DNA from: Rhodanobacter sp. DHG33
Lineage (GTDB): Bacteria; Pseudomonadota; Gammaproteobacteria; Xanthomonadales; Rhodanobacteraceae
NCBI RefSeq assembly: GCF_014843005.1
Contig: NZ_JACYXM010000006.1
Location: forward strand, 1 to 64,000
Length of the DNA stretch: 64,000 nucleotides
Reading direction: 5' to 3'
The notes below the pieces were generated by a model that ran no database searches, was not told the origin of the DNA, and saw only the letters and a program-made list of their open reading frames with translations. A program made the translations under genes and the position numbers. Shown piece by piece: positions 9,972-18,237 of the stretch. Positions within the stretch are counted from its first letter, which is position 1; each line of letters begins with the position of its first letter.

Positions 9972-10048
9972 CGGGGCGTAGCGCAGCCTGGTAGCGCATT
10001 TGCCTGGGGGGCAAAGGGTCGTCGGTTCGAATCCGGCCGCCCCGACCA
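9972..10048 (+). tRNA. tRNA-Pro (anticodon GGG)
   Basis: A complete 77-nt cloverleaf. Acceptor CGGGGCG (9972-9978) pairs with CGCCCCG (10038-10044), followed by A and an encoded CCA (10046-10048). The anticodon stem TTTGC/GCAAA (9999-10003/10011-10015) holds the loop CTGGGGG with GGG at 10006-10008. The T-loop is TTCGAAT. A terminator follows at 10084. Confidence 0.97.
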
Positions 10049-10083
10049 ATCGGATGACTCTAGGCAATCCTAGATGTCCCGGA

Positions 10084-10107
10084 AACCGCGCCAAGGCGCG
10101 GTTTTTT
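10084..10107 (+). terminator. Intrinsic terminator of tRNA-Pro
   Basis: ACCGCGC (10085-10091), loop CAAG, GCGCGGT (10096-10102), followed by a run of T residues to 10107. It ends the tRNA transcript. Confidence 0.85.
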
Positions 10108-10150
10108 GTTGTCTGCGCTATTCGCGATGTCGAGTGCGCCCGCAGTCGGA

Positions 10151-12937
10151 TTACGGATGCGTAGGCGTCGTGACGTTTGCCGGCTTGTCTTTGGATTCCG
10201 GCACCAGCGGTGCTGCGCCTTCCTTGCGTGGCAGGAAATGTTTCGCCAGCAACGCGTCGGCTTGATCGTCCTTGCCGTCCTCGCGCAATGCGTTGACCAG
10301 GGCGCGCACCAGATCGGTGGGCATGTCCGCATCCGCAGGGAATTTCTCGAGCATGGCGACGCGCTGGGCAGCCGATTTGCCCGTTTGCCGCATGGCCTTG
10401 TCCATGCCGGTGTAAAGCGCGGGGTTGGCCGGATCGACCTGGAATCCATGCTGGAACACGGTGGCGGCGTCCGAGGGCGCGTGGTCGATCTCCAGCAGCG
10501 CACGGCCAAGGCTCGCATCCAGCGATGGAATATCGGGCCTGAGCGCCGCGGCGCGGCGCCATTCCGCGATGGCCTGATCGGTGATGCCCTTGGAGAACAG
10601 CAGCGTTCCCAGGAGGTAGTGCGCGGAGGCGTCGGAAGGATTCCGCGCAAGCGCCGCGCGAAGGACCAGGAGCGTTTCGCGCCTTTCGGGAAACACATAG
10701 CGCAACGGCATGCGCGAAGCGGCCTGATAGTCGGCCACGCCGGATTGGCCCATCTGCTCGCGGCAATACCCGCGGTAGTAGGCCAGCAATGGATTCCGGT
10801 CGGGCGGCACTGTTCCCGGCTCGGACTCGTCGGCCGGCACGGCCGGGTAGTGGCGGGTGAGCAGCGCCAGAGCATCGGAATAAAGCCCCAGCCGGTTGTA
10901 CTGGATCACCAGATCGAGAATCCGGTCGGGGTCGGCCGCGAGATGCGCGTCGAGCTGTGCGTCCGGATGGCCCAGGATGGATTGCTCGTTGCGCAGAAAA
11001 TCGCTCGTGGGATAGGTGGCAAGCGCGGTGGCTACAAGCTGCCGTGCGCGGTCAGCCGGCCCCAGCGCGCGCCGCACTGCCACCACGTCTTCGATGCAGC
11101 GCTGGGCAACCGTGTTGGCGGTATCCGGGTGGCATACGTGGGTCAGCACATCGTGTGCTTGCGCGAAATCCTTGTCCTTGATGAGCAGCTCGGCCAGCAG
11201 TACGCCGGCTGCCGCCCGGTAGGACGGATCGCGGTAGGCTGCCTCGAGCTCGAGGCGCGCCTCGTGCGGATGATCGAGGAAGGCTTCCGCGATGCCGCGG
11301 TAGTAATGCGTTTCGCCGTCCCAGGTGGCGCGATCCTCGACCTGCATCAACAGGCGCGACGCATCTTCGAAGCGGAACAGATTCACGTCCAGGCGCCCTT
11401 GTGCCTTCAGGAGAGGCATGCTGTCCGGCGCCGCCGCAAGCGCTTGCGCGTAGGTTTTCCGGGCAGCGATCAATTGGCCCTGGAGCTCTTCGTTCGTGCC
11501 GCGCTCGAGCAGGCCGTCGCTCGTATCGGGTGGCTGATAGGTCGTCTGGGGGCCGGTCTTTACTTCGTTGCGCGGAGTCCAGTCGTACTGGTCTTCCGTG
11601 TGTTCGAGGAGCACTTCATGTTTGTCGTTCTCGAGCACGAAGGTGTATTTCTTCGCCGGAGAAAGGTCGTCGAACGTGTGTTGCCAGGTCTGGGCCGGAT
11701 CGAGTGTCGCCGTTCCCCGGAAGACTGTTTTGGTGCCGTCGAGCATGCGGATGCTTGCATCGGGGAACCGGCGGTTGGCATTGAAGGCCACCGTCAATGC
11801 CGCATGCCCGGCAGCATCGTGCGTCCTTGTCATGAACACGACGCCATTCAAGTTGGCGCGCGAGATGCCGCCGATCCCGTGCACCGGCATCCAGTATTCG
11901 GAAAAGTGGATGATCTGTTCGGGCTGGAGAAAGCCGTAGGTTTCCTGGTTGCGGAAAAGTCCCGCCTGCACTTCCGCATACGCGCTGTTGTTGTCCGAAA
12001 GCACGTGGCGCCAGGCGAGGCCATCCGCATCGGTGCCCCAGGTCCAGATCTTCTTCGCCGGCAGATCCGCGTAGTTGGCATAGTGGACGACGCCGGCATC
12101 CGTATCCGGGTCGTAGATGCCCATAAAGGGTTCGCGGCTGCCGTAGACGAAGCGCGACACGGGGCCGTCCTTGTGGTTGCCGACGATGCTGAGGTCCATG
12201 CCCTTCGCGTTCACCGGCCAGGTGTCGATGTCCTTGAAGCCGTGGCTGGCCGTGAACTGCATGGGGTACCAGATCTTCGAGTCGTCATGGACCTGCACGC
12301 CCGCGTTGTTCCACCAGTAGAACCGGTGCCGCAGTTCGCTCGGATTGGACAGCGTCACGCGTTCTTCCAGCACGGTGCTGCCCGGGCGCAGGACCAGCTG
12401 AACCGTCCACTCCATGCCGTAGACGCGATCGCGGTTGCCGATCGTCACCGAGGCGCTTCCGTCCGGATCCTGGGCGTAGGACCAGTCGACGGGCGAAAGG
12501 GAAACCCAGTTGTGCGATACGGGAAAGTTGAACTCGACGCCGAAGGCCGACCATGCGCCGCGGTAGCCGATCAGCGCCTTCTTCAGCGTCGGGTTGGCAT
12601 AGAACATCGGCTTGCCGTTGATCTTGTCGACGCACGTGTAGATGTGTCCGCCAAGGTCGGGAAGGATCGTGCACTTCAGGTATTCGTTCTCGAGAAAAAG
12701 CGCGCGCCAGAGATGGTTGGCTTCCGTGTTGCGCACGTCCTCGCGCAGCGTGTACGGGTAGCTGAAATTGGCGGTGCCGTAGATGTCGAAGGGCGGGTTC
12801 TCGTCGGGCGGCCCTTCCTCCGATGCCGCAAGCGGCATCCGGCCTTGCCAGACGCGAACCTGGGCATGCGCCGAAAGCGAACCCAGCAGTAGGAGGATGC
12901 AAAGACTCAACCGAGAACGCGTCATTACCTTCACCAT
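10151..12937 (-). CDS. Secreted DUF5107 and TPR-repeat protein
   Basis: About 928 residues. A signal peptide (MTRSRLSLCILLLLGSLSAHA) is followed by a beta-rich domain rich in aromatic and glycan-binding-like motifs (DLGGHIYTCVDKINGK, RFYWWNNAGVQ, KIWTWGTDADG), which I recognise as the DUF5107 domain with an aldose-epimerase/galactose-mutarotase-like fold. The C-terminal half (about 480-900) is made of tetratricopeptide-like helices, for example PDSMPLLKAQGRLDVNLFRFEDA. Such proteins often accompany glycoside hydrolases, but none adjoins it. The frame extends upstream to 13111; starts at 12937 or 12925 fit the signal peptide, and GAAGG before 12925 could be its Shine-Dalgarno site. Biochemical role unknown. 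Confidence 0.8.
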   Translation of the reverse strand: MVKVMTRSRLSLCILLLLGSLSAHAQVRVWQGRMPLAASEEGPPDENPPFDIYGTANFSYPYTLREDVRNTEANHLWRALFLENEYLKCTILPDLGGHIYTCVDKINGKPMFYANPTLKKALIGYRGAWSAFGVEFNFPVSHNWVSLSPVDWSYAQDPDGSASVTIGNRDRVYGMEWTVQLVLRPGSTVLEERVTLSNPSELRHRFYWWNNAGVQVHDDSKIWYPMQFTASHGFKDIDTWPVNAKGMDLSIVGNHKDGPVSRFVYGSREPFMGIYDPDTDAGVVHYANYADLPAKKIWTWGTDADGLAWRHVLSDNNSAYAEVQAGLFRNQETYGFLQPEQIIHFSEYWMPVHGIGGISRANLNGVVFMTRTHDAAGHAALTVAFNANRRFPDASIRMLDGTKTVFRGTATLDPAQTWQHTFDDLSPAKKYTFVLENDKHEVLLEHTEDQYDWTPRNEVKTGPQTTYQPPDTSDGLLERGTNEELQGQLIAARKTYAQALAAAPDSMPLLKAQGRLDVNLFRFEDASRLLMQVEDRATWDGETHYYRGIAEAFLDHPHEARLELEAAYRDPSYRAAAGVLLAELLIKDKDFAQAHDVLTHVCHPDTANTVAQRCIEDVVAVRRALGPADRARQLVATALATYPTSDFLRNEQSILGHPDAQLDAHLAADPDRILDLVIQYNRLGLYSDALALLTRHYPAVPADESEPGTVPPDRNPLLAYYRGYCREQMGQSGVADYQAASRMPLRYVFPERRETLLVLRAALARNPSDASAHYLLGTLLFSKGITDQAIAEWRRAAALRPDIPSLDASLGRALLEIDHAPSDAATVFQHGFQVDPANPALYTGMDKAMRQTGKSAAQRVAMLEKFPADADMPTDLVRALVNALREDGKDDQADALLAKHFLPRKEGAAPLVPESKDKPANVTTPTHP

Positions 12938-13479
12938 GCCGGGTGGGGACGATTGACCTGCTCGCCAGTCAGGCGCCGCACCGCACGCCATGGCGTGGCC
13001 GTCGCGGCAGCAGGGCCGAGCTGGCTGTCGGAATGCATTGAACAGACAGGAAGCCGGGGTTGGACGGCGGGGCGCGAGCCGCCGCATGGCTGCAAACAGC
13101 CGTGCACACATTGGGTTCTGATGCTTCGAAGCATTGATCCGTCCCCCTCATGATTCGCGCGCAACTTCCTTTTATTTCTTTCCTTGGCGGCAAATTTATT
13201 GCCGCTTTCGAATAAAAAGAAAGTAAATCTATATTTATCGAATATAAACGAAAGAATGATGGTTGCAAGTACCTTGAGCCATCCAAGGTGCGGTTCACAT
13301 CATCGGCGCCGTCATTGGATGACGACTTCAGGTATTTGTCGCTGCACGAATGTGCCGATGCCATGCAGTCGATTGGCCATGCCTGCCACGGGCTGCCCTG
13401 TCCGTTGCAAAAGGCGCAGGAAATTGCAGTGCGGGCCGGCTAGGCTGCGGCCTCGGGCCCATCCACAAGGAGATGTCGC
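12938..13479. promoter_or_regulatory. Long AT-rich intergenic region
   Basis: This 542-bp gap separates two divergently oriented genes. From about 13150 to 13265 it is strikingly AT-rich for this genome. It contains a hairpin GGCGGCAAA-TTTA-TTGCCGC near 13188-13207, the palindrome ATGCTTCGAAGCAT near 13121-13134, and two similar blocks, TCGAATAAAAAGAAAG (13208-13223) and TCGAATATAAACGAAAG (13238-13254), exactly 30 bp apart. I see no convincing gene. It likely carries promoters and regulator sites for the DUF5107 gene. Confidence 0.45.
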
Positions 13480-14181
13480 ATGTCGTCGAACAGCTGCCAT
13501 CCGAACGCGCCGCACGAGAAGCTCAAAGCGCCCGACTGGTACGTCTCGGCATTGATGATGGACCGCGCGCTGGACGCGGTCCTGCGCCGCGTGAAGAAGC
13601 TCGACCGCGAGCACGACATTCCCTACCTCGCCGGCTACAGCCGCGACGGCAAGACCATCTACATCGACCGTCACCTGCCGAAGAGCTTCGTGTTCCGCGG
13701 GCGCACGATCGAGGTGGACCGCTTCCTCATCCTGCACGAGGAAGTCGAGAAAACCCTGATCGACCAGCTCGACCTGCACTACCTGCATGCGCACCAGATC
13801 GCCACGCGCGCGGAGGAGGCCGCGGTGAACGCGCAGCGCGTCACCTGGAAGGCCTACGACCGCTTCATGCAGAAGTACGTGAAGTCGATCGGCGACGAGC
13901 GCCTGCAGAAGGTGCCGGCCGACCTCGACCTCAAGCCTTATCGCGACTATCACGACTACGACCTGCTGCAGCGCATGGAGCAGCACATGGAGCATGCGCC
14001 CGGGCTGGGCGTGAAGCTCAAGGGCGAGCTGAAGGCCTATGCCGCCGCGTTCCGCGAACAACACGAGACGGAACGGCGGCGCGCGGCGCGCAAGGCTGCG
14101 GGGGCGGCACCCAAGAAGGCGGCTGTGAAAAAAGCGGTGGCGAGCAGGGCGGTGAAATCACCGCAGCGCACGAGCCGCTGA
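13480..14181 (+). CDS. Conserved protein of unknown function, possible zincin-like motif
   Basis: The 233-residue product is soluble and has no signal peptide. The central region reads YIDRHLPKSF...VDRFLILHEEVEKTLID and then LHYLHAHQIATRAEEAAV, placing His86-Glu87, Glu90, His105 and Glu112 in two helices. The layout recalls zincin-like or phage-encoded HE-motif proteins, but it lacks a standard HExxH, so enzymatic activity is only a guess. The C-terminus (about 198-233) is a lysine/alanine/arginine tail like those of DNA-binding proteins. AAGGAG lies 8 bases before the ATG. It is flanked by an AT-rich region and converges with serA. Confidence 0.65.
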   Translation: MSSNSCHPNAPHEKLKAPDWYVSALMMDRALDAVLRRVKKLDREHDIPYLAGYSRDGKTIYIDRHLPKSFVFRGRTIEVDRFLILHEEVEKTLIDQLDLHYLHAHQIATRAEEAAVNAQRVTWKAYDRFMQKYVKSIGDERLQKVPADLDLKPYRDYHDYDLLQRMEQHMEHAPGLGVKLKGELKAYAAAFREQHETERRRAARKAAGAAPKKAAVKKAVASRAVKSPQRTSR

Positions 14182-14226
14182 ACGACGGCCATGCCGCGAC
14201 ACGCGATGCCGCGCATCGCGGTTCGG

Positions 14227-15459
14227 TCAGAACAGCACGCGGCTGCGCAGCGTTCCCGGGATCGCCGCGAGCTTGTCCTTGAGCGCGTTCGACTGCGCCT
14301 CGTCGGCGGCCACGTCGATCACCACGTAGCCCAGCTCCGCATCGGTCTGCAGGAACTGCGCATCGATGTTGATGTTGCCGGCGGAGAACAGTTCGTTGAT
14401 GCGTGACAGCACGCCGGGCACGTTGCGGTGGATGTGCAGCAGGCGCCGGCTCTTCGGGTGTTCCGGCAGCGACACTTCGGGGAAGTTCACCGCGGACAGG
14501 GTGGAGCCGTTGTCGCTGTAGCGCACCAGCTTGCTGGCCACCTCGATGCCGATGTTGTCCTGCGCCTCCAGCGTGCTGCCGCCGATGTGCGGAGTGAGGA
14601 TCACGTTGTCCAGGCCGATCAGTGGCGACACGAACGGATCGTCGTTGCCCTTGGGCTCCACCGGGAACACGTCCACCGCGGCACCGGCGACGTGTCCGGA
14701 GCGCAGCGCTTCGGCCAGCGCGTCGATCTCCACCACGCTGCCGCGCGAAGCATTGATCAGCACTGCGCCCTTGCGCATCGCGGCGATTTCCTTGGCGCCG
14801 AACATCAACTTGGTGGCCGGCGTTTCCGGTACGTGCAGGGTCACCACGTCGGAACGCTGCAGCAGGTCCTGCAGGCCGGCGGCAGCCTGCGCGTTGCCCA
14901 GCGCCAGCTTGGTTTCCACGTCGTGGAAGATCACCCGCATGCCCAGGCTCTCGGCCAGCACGCCCACCTGGGTGCCGATATGGCCGTAGCCGATCACGCC
15001 CAGCACCTTGCCGCGCGCTTCGTAGCTGCCGGCGGCGGACTTGCTCCAGCCGCCGCGATGGCACTGCGCACTGCGCTGCGGGATGCCGCGCAACAGCATG
15101 ATGGCCTCGGCGATGACCAGCTCGGCCACGCTGCGCGTGTTGGAGTAGGGCGCGTTGAACACCGGCACGCCCAGCCGCTCCGCCTCGCCCAGGTCGACCT
15201 GGTTGGTGCCGATGCAGAAGCAGCCTGCCGCGATCAGCCGCTTGGCATGGCGCAGCACCTCGGCGGTGAGCTGGGTGCGCGAACGCAGCCCCACGATGTG
15301 GGCATCGGCGATGCGCTCCAGCAGCTGCGCCTCGGGCAGCGACTTCTCGTGGTATTCGATGTTGCTGTAGCCGGCGCGCTCGAAAACCTCCACCGCGGTG
15401 CGACTCACGCCCTCCAACAGCAGCACTTTGATGTCTTGCCGTGGGAACGAGGTCTTCAT
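14227..15459 (-). CDS. serA: D-3-phosphoglycerate dehydrogenase
   Basis: Catalyses the first step of serine synthesis, oxidising 3-phosphoglycerate with NAD+. The 410-residue length equals the Escherichia coli enzyme. Visible elements: the NAD-binding loop GVIGYGHIGTQVG, the catalytic NASRGSVVEI and TPHIGGST segments (Arg, Glu, His triad regions), and a C-terminal ACT domain (LLHIHRNVPGVLSRINELFS...) for serine feedback. The ATG at 15459 (MKTSFPRQDIKVLLLEG) is chosen over an upstream extension. Enzymes of this type also reduce 2-oxoglutarate to D-2-hydroxyglutarate, and the divergent neighbour removes that product. Confidence 0.96.
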   Translation of the reverse strand: MKTSFPRQDIKVLLLEGVSRTAVEVFERAGYSNIEYHEKSLPEAQLLERIADAHIVGLRSRTQLTAEVLRHAKRLIAAGCFCIGTNQVDLGEAERLGVPVFNAPYSNTRSVAELVIAEAIMLLRGIPQRSAQCHRGGWSKSAAGSYEARGKVLGVIGYGHIGTQVGVLAESLGMRVIFHDVETKLALGNAQAAAGLQDLLQRSDVVTLHVPETPATKLMFGAKEIAAMRKGAVLINASRGSVVEIDALAEALRSGHVAGAAVDVFPVEPKGNDDPFVSPLIGLDNVILTPHIGGSTLEAQDNIGIEVASKLVRYSDNGSTLSAVNFPEVSLPEHPKSRRLLHIHRNVPGVLSRINELFSAGNINIDAQFLQTDAELGYVVIDVAADEAQSNALKDKLAAIPGTLRSRVLF

Positions 15460-15521
15460 GGGGGCTCCGGCGCGGAATGAACTGCTACTATGCCAGAATT
15501 GCGGCATCGCAGCACATGGTC

Positions 15522-15537
15522 GTTTGGACGTCCGAAC
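15522..15537. promoter_or_regulatory. Palindromic operator candidate between serA and D2HGDH gene
   Basis: GTTTGGACGTCCGAAC is a 16-bp inverted repeat with one mismatch. It lies 31 bp before the dehydrogenase ATG and 62 bp upstream of serA, inside their 109-bp shared promoter region. It could bind a local regulator of D-2-hydroxyglutarate metabolism; no regulator gene adjoins it. Confidence 0.4.
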
Positions 15538-15568
15538 GCCATGCAAGGCATAACCCACCGGAGAGCAC

Positions 15569-16957
15569 ATGAGCGCAGCCCTGGACGATCTCGCCCGCCG
15601 CCTGCCCGGATTGCGCCTGCTTTCGGAACCCGGCGACCTGGAGCATTACGGCCGCGACTGGACGCGTCGCTGGACACCTGCACCACTGGCCATTGCGCTG
15701 CCGGCCACAGCGGAAGAAGTGCAGGGCATCGTGCGCTGGGCCAACGAGCACGACGTGGCCATCGTGCCTTCGGGCGGGCGCACCGGGCTCTCCGGCGGCG
15801 CGGTGGCGGCGAACGGCGAACTGGTGCTGAGCCTGGAGCGGATGAACCGCGTGCTGGGCTTCGACGCCGCCGACCGCACGCTCACCGTGCAGCCGGGCAT
15901 GCCGCTGGAGGCAGTGCACATGGCTGCGCGCGAACACGGGCTGGTCTACCCGGTGGACTTCGCCGCGCGCGGCTCCTGCTCCATCGGCGGCAACATCGCC
16001 ACCAATGCCGGCGGTATCCGGGTGATCCGCTACGGCAATACCCGCGAGTGGATCGCCGGGCTCAAGGCGGTGGCGGGCAACGGCGAACTGCTCGACCTCA
16101 ACCGCGCGCTGGTGAAGAACTCCAGCGGCTACGACTTCCGCCAGCTGATGATCGGTTCGGAAGGCACGCTGGGCATCGTGGTGGAAGCCACGCTCAGGCT
16201 CACCGATCCGCCGCCGCCGGCGCAAACCATGCTGCTGGCATTGCCGGACATGGACGCGGTGCTGGCCGTGTTCGGCCTGTTCCGTTCGAAGCTTGCGCTG
16301 CAGGCCTTCGAGTTCTTCACCGACGTGGCGCTGAGGCACGTGCTGGCGCACGGCGCGCAGCGCGCGCTGGACGGCGAACATCCGTACTACGTGGTCACCG
16401 AGTTCGACGCGCCGGACGAAGCCGCGCAGGACGCCGCGCTGGCGGTGCTCGGCGAAGGCATGGAGCAGGGCTGGATCGTCGACGGCACGATCGCGCAGAG
16501 CGAGGCCCAGGCCGCCGCGCTGTGGCGGCTGCGCGAGGGCATCACCGAGAGCCTGGCGCCGCACAAGCCGTACAAGAACGACGTGTCGGTGCGCATCGGC
16601 GCGGTGCCGGCCTTCCTGCACGCGATGCAGGTGCTGCTGGCGCGGGAGTATCCGCATATCGAGGTGGTGTGGTTCGGCCACATCGGCGACGGCAACCTGC
16701 ACATCAACGTGCTCAAACCTGCCGGCATGGCGGACGCGGATTTCATCGCGCAATGCGAGCACGTCACCAAGCTGCTGGCCGCCACGCTGAAGGAGCACGG
16801 CGGCAGCATCTCGGCCGAGCACGGCATCGGCCTGGTCAAGCGGCCTTATCTGGACAGCACGCGCAGCGCCGCGGAGATCGCGCTGATGCGCGGCGTGCGC
16901 AAGGTGTTCGACCCAAACGGCATCCTCAATCCGGGCAAGCTGTTCGAGGCGGATTGA
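15569..16957 (+). CDS. FAD-linked D-2-hydroxyglutarate dehydrogenase
   Basis: A 462-residue flavoprotein of the VAO/D-lactate dehydrogenase family. The FAD-binding segments are PSGGRTGLSGGAV (about 66-78) and GSCSIGGNIATNAGG (about 134-148). The C-terminal cap has the metal-site motif WFGHIGDGNLHINV and ends EHGIGLVKRPYL...IMNPGK-like (FDPNGILNPGKLF). D2HGDH oxidises D-2-hydroxyglutarate to 2-oxoglutarate and passes electrons to the electron-transfer flavoprotein. In Pseudomonas it pairs with SerA, pulling the unfavourable phosphoglycerate oxidation forward. The divergent serA next door supports this assignment over glycolate or D-lactate oxidase. GGAGAG precedes the ATG. Confidence 0.85.
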   Translation: MSAALDDLARRLPGLRLLSEPGDLEHYGRDWTRRWTPAPLAIALPATAEEVQGIVRWANEHDVAIVPSGGRTGLSGGAVAANGELVLSLERMNRVLGFDAADRTLTVQPGMPLEAVHMAAREHGLVYPVDFAARGSCSIGGNIATNAGGIRVIRYGNTREWIAGLKAVAGNGELLDLNRALVKNSSGYDFRQLMIGSEGTLGIVVEATLRLTDPPPPAQTMLLALPDMDAVLAVFGLFRSKLALQAFEFFTDVALRHVLAHGAQRALDGEHPYYVVTEFDAPDEAAQDAALAVLGEGMEQGWIVDGTIAQSEAQAAALWRLREGITESLAPHKPYKNDVSVRIGAVPAFLHAMQVLLAREYPHIEVVWFGHIGDGNLHINVLKPAGMADADFIAQCEHVTKLLAATLKEHGGSISAEHGIGLVKRPYLDSTRSAAEIALMRGVRKVFDPNGILNPGKLFEAD

Positions 16958-16960
16958 GGG

Positions 16961-17974
16961 TCAGTGATGCCATGTGGCCGCGACCGTGCGCGCCAGGTCG
17001 GCGAACAGCGCCTCGCGCTCGGCTTTCGAGGCGGTTGAAACCGTGAGGAAGGCGGCCACGATCACGCTGCGGCCGTCGGGCCAGGTCAGGATGCCGATGT
17101 CGTTGTAGGCGGCGGTGAGTCCGTCCAGTGTGTACGAGGTGCCGCATTTGTCGGCGAACCGCACGTTGCCGGGCACGCCCTGCCGCATGCGGTTCGGTTG
17201 CGTCTGCGCCTGCAGCAGCGCAAGCAAGGCGCGGGTCGATGCGGGCGAAAGCAGCGCGCCGCGCTGCAGCTGGCGCAGAAAGTCCGCGGCGGCATCCGGC
17301 GTGCTGCGGTTGCGCCGATCGGCGAGATAGGCGCGGTAACCGCGTTGCAGACGCAGCTCCTGTGCCTGCGCCGTCTCGTCTGCCGGTGGCTGCTGGCCGG
17401 GGGCGAGTTGTTCGAAGACGCGGCTGACGCCCGCTTCGCCCGTGTCCACGCGCATGCCGGCGATGCCATGCGCGCGCAGGAAGGCGGTGACGTCCTGCGG
17501 CGGAACGAGCCGCAGCAGTGCGTCGACGGCGGTGCTGTCGCTCTCGCTGACGGCAGCGGTGAGCAGCTGGCTCACGGTGACGTTCATCCGATCGCCGTGG
17601 AAGTGCGCGCCAATGGACGGCACGGCCGAACCGTCGACGATATCCGCACGGGTCAGCGTGACGGTCTGCGTCATCGACAACTCGCCACGGTCGATGCGCG
17701 CGAATACCGCGGCGGCAACCGCAGCCTTGAACACGCTCATCATCGGATAGGCGCGCTCGGCATTGACGCGCCAGCGTTCGCCGCTCTGCGGGTCGAGTAC
17801 GGCGATGCCGAGCACTCCGGGCTGCGCGCGTGTGGCCAGGGCTTCCAGCTTGGCTTGCAGCGCAGCGTGGGTCGCATGAGCGTCCGTTGCAGGGGTCGCC
17901 AGCAGCACCGTGGGCACGATGAGGGCAAGCGTCAGGGCGAACAGGCCCGATAGGCGGGTGCGGGTGGCGTGCAT
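16961..17974 (-). CDS. Divergent class A beta-lactamase
   Basis: A 337-residue exported serine hydrolase with an N-terminal signal sequence (about 1-31). The catalytic SVFK (Ser80-Lys83) equals Ser70-x-x-Lys. SDS (145-147) stands where class A enzymes have SDN. Glu180 in DTGEAGVS aligns with Glu166, with Ser184 in place of Asn170. KCG (276-278) replaces KTG. Between Glu180 and the RNRSTP segment (RDTTTP in classical enzymes) there are about 29 extra residues, enlarging the omega-loop region. Activity spectrum cannot be predicted. The start at 17974 is chosen for the signal peptide. It is convergent with the dehydrogenase (3-bp gap), and no ampR-like regulator adjoins it. Confidence 0.78.
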   Translation of the reverse strand: MHATRTRLSGLFALTLALIVPTVLLATPATDAHATHAALQAKLEALATRAQPGVLGIAVLDPQSGERWRVNAERAYPMMSVFKAAVAAAVFARIDRGELSMTQTVTLTRADIVDGSAVPSIGAHFHGDRMNVTVSQLLTAAVSESDSTAVDALLRLVPPQDVTAFLRAHGIAGMRVDTGEAGVSRVFEQLAPGQQPPADETAQAQELRLQRGYRAYLADRRNRSTPDAAADFLRQLQRGALLSPASTRALLALLQAQTQPNRMRQGVPGNVRFADKCGTSYTLDGLTAAYNDIGILTWPDGRSVIVAAFLTVSTASKAEREALFADLARTVAATWHH

Positions 17975-18160
17975 GTGGGCTCTTGGCGGGGGGCGACGAA
18001 CGCCCAGTTTTCCATGCGAAAAGGGCAAGACGATAGCGGGCCCATGACTTGGCGGGGCTGCCGCCGCGGCTGGCCGTGTTAGCCTTTTAAAGTCCCGCCG
18101 ATCTTCCCCGATTGCGGGAGTCAAACAGGTGGCTATCCGTGGCCGCACCTTGTCGACGCT

Positions 18161-18217
18161 TTTGCGATCACTCCTGATCGCGAGAATCAAAAGGCGGCCA
18201 CCCATGGCCGCACTCTT
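18161..18217 (+). repeat. Dispersed palindromic intergenic repeat, copy B
   Basis: TTTGCGATCA...CCTGATCGCGAGAATCAAAA then GGCGGCCACCCATGGCCGC and ACTCTTC. It nearly matches the inverted copy at 21844-21899 over its whole length and copy A at 5704-5753. A partial match (GGCTATCCGTGGCCGCACC) lies just upstream at 18131-18149. It sits 20 bp before the pip start. Confidence 0.75.
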
Positions 18218-18237
18218 CCATTTTCTTCAAGCCGGGC

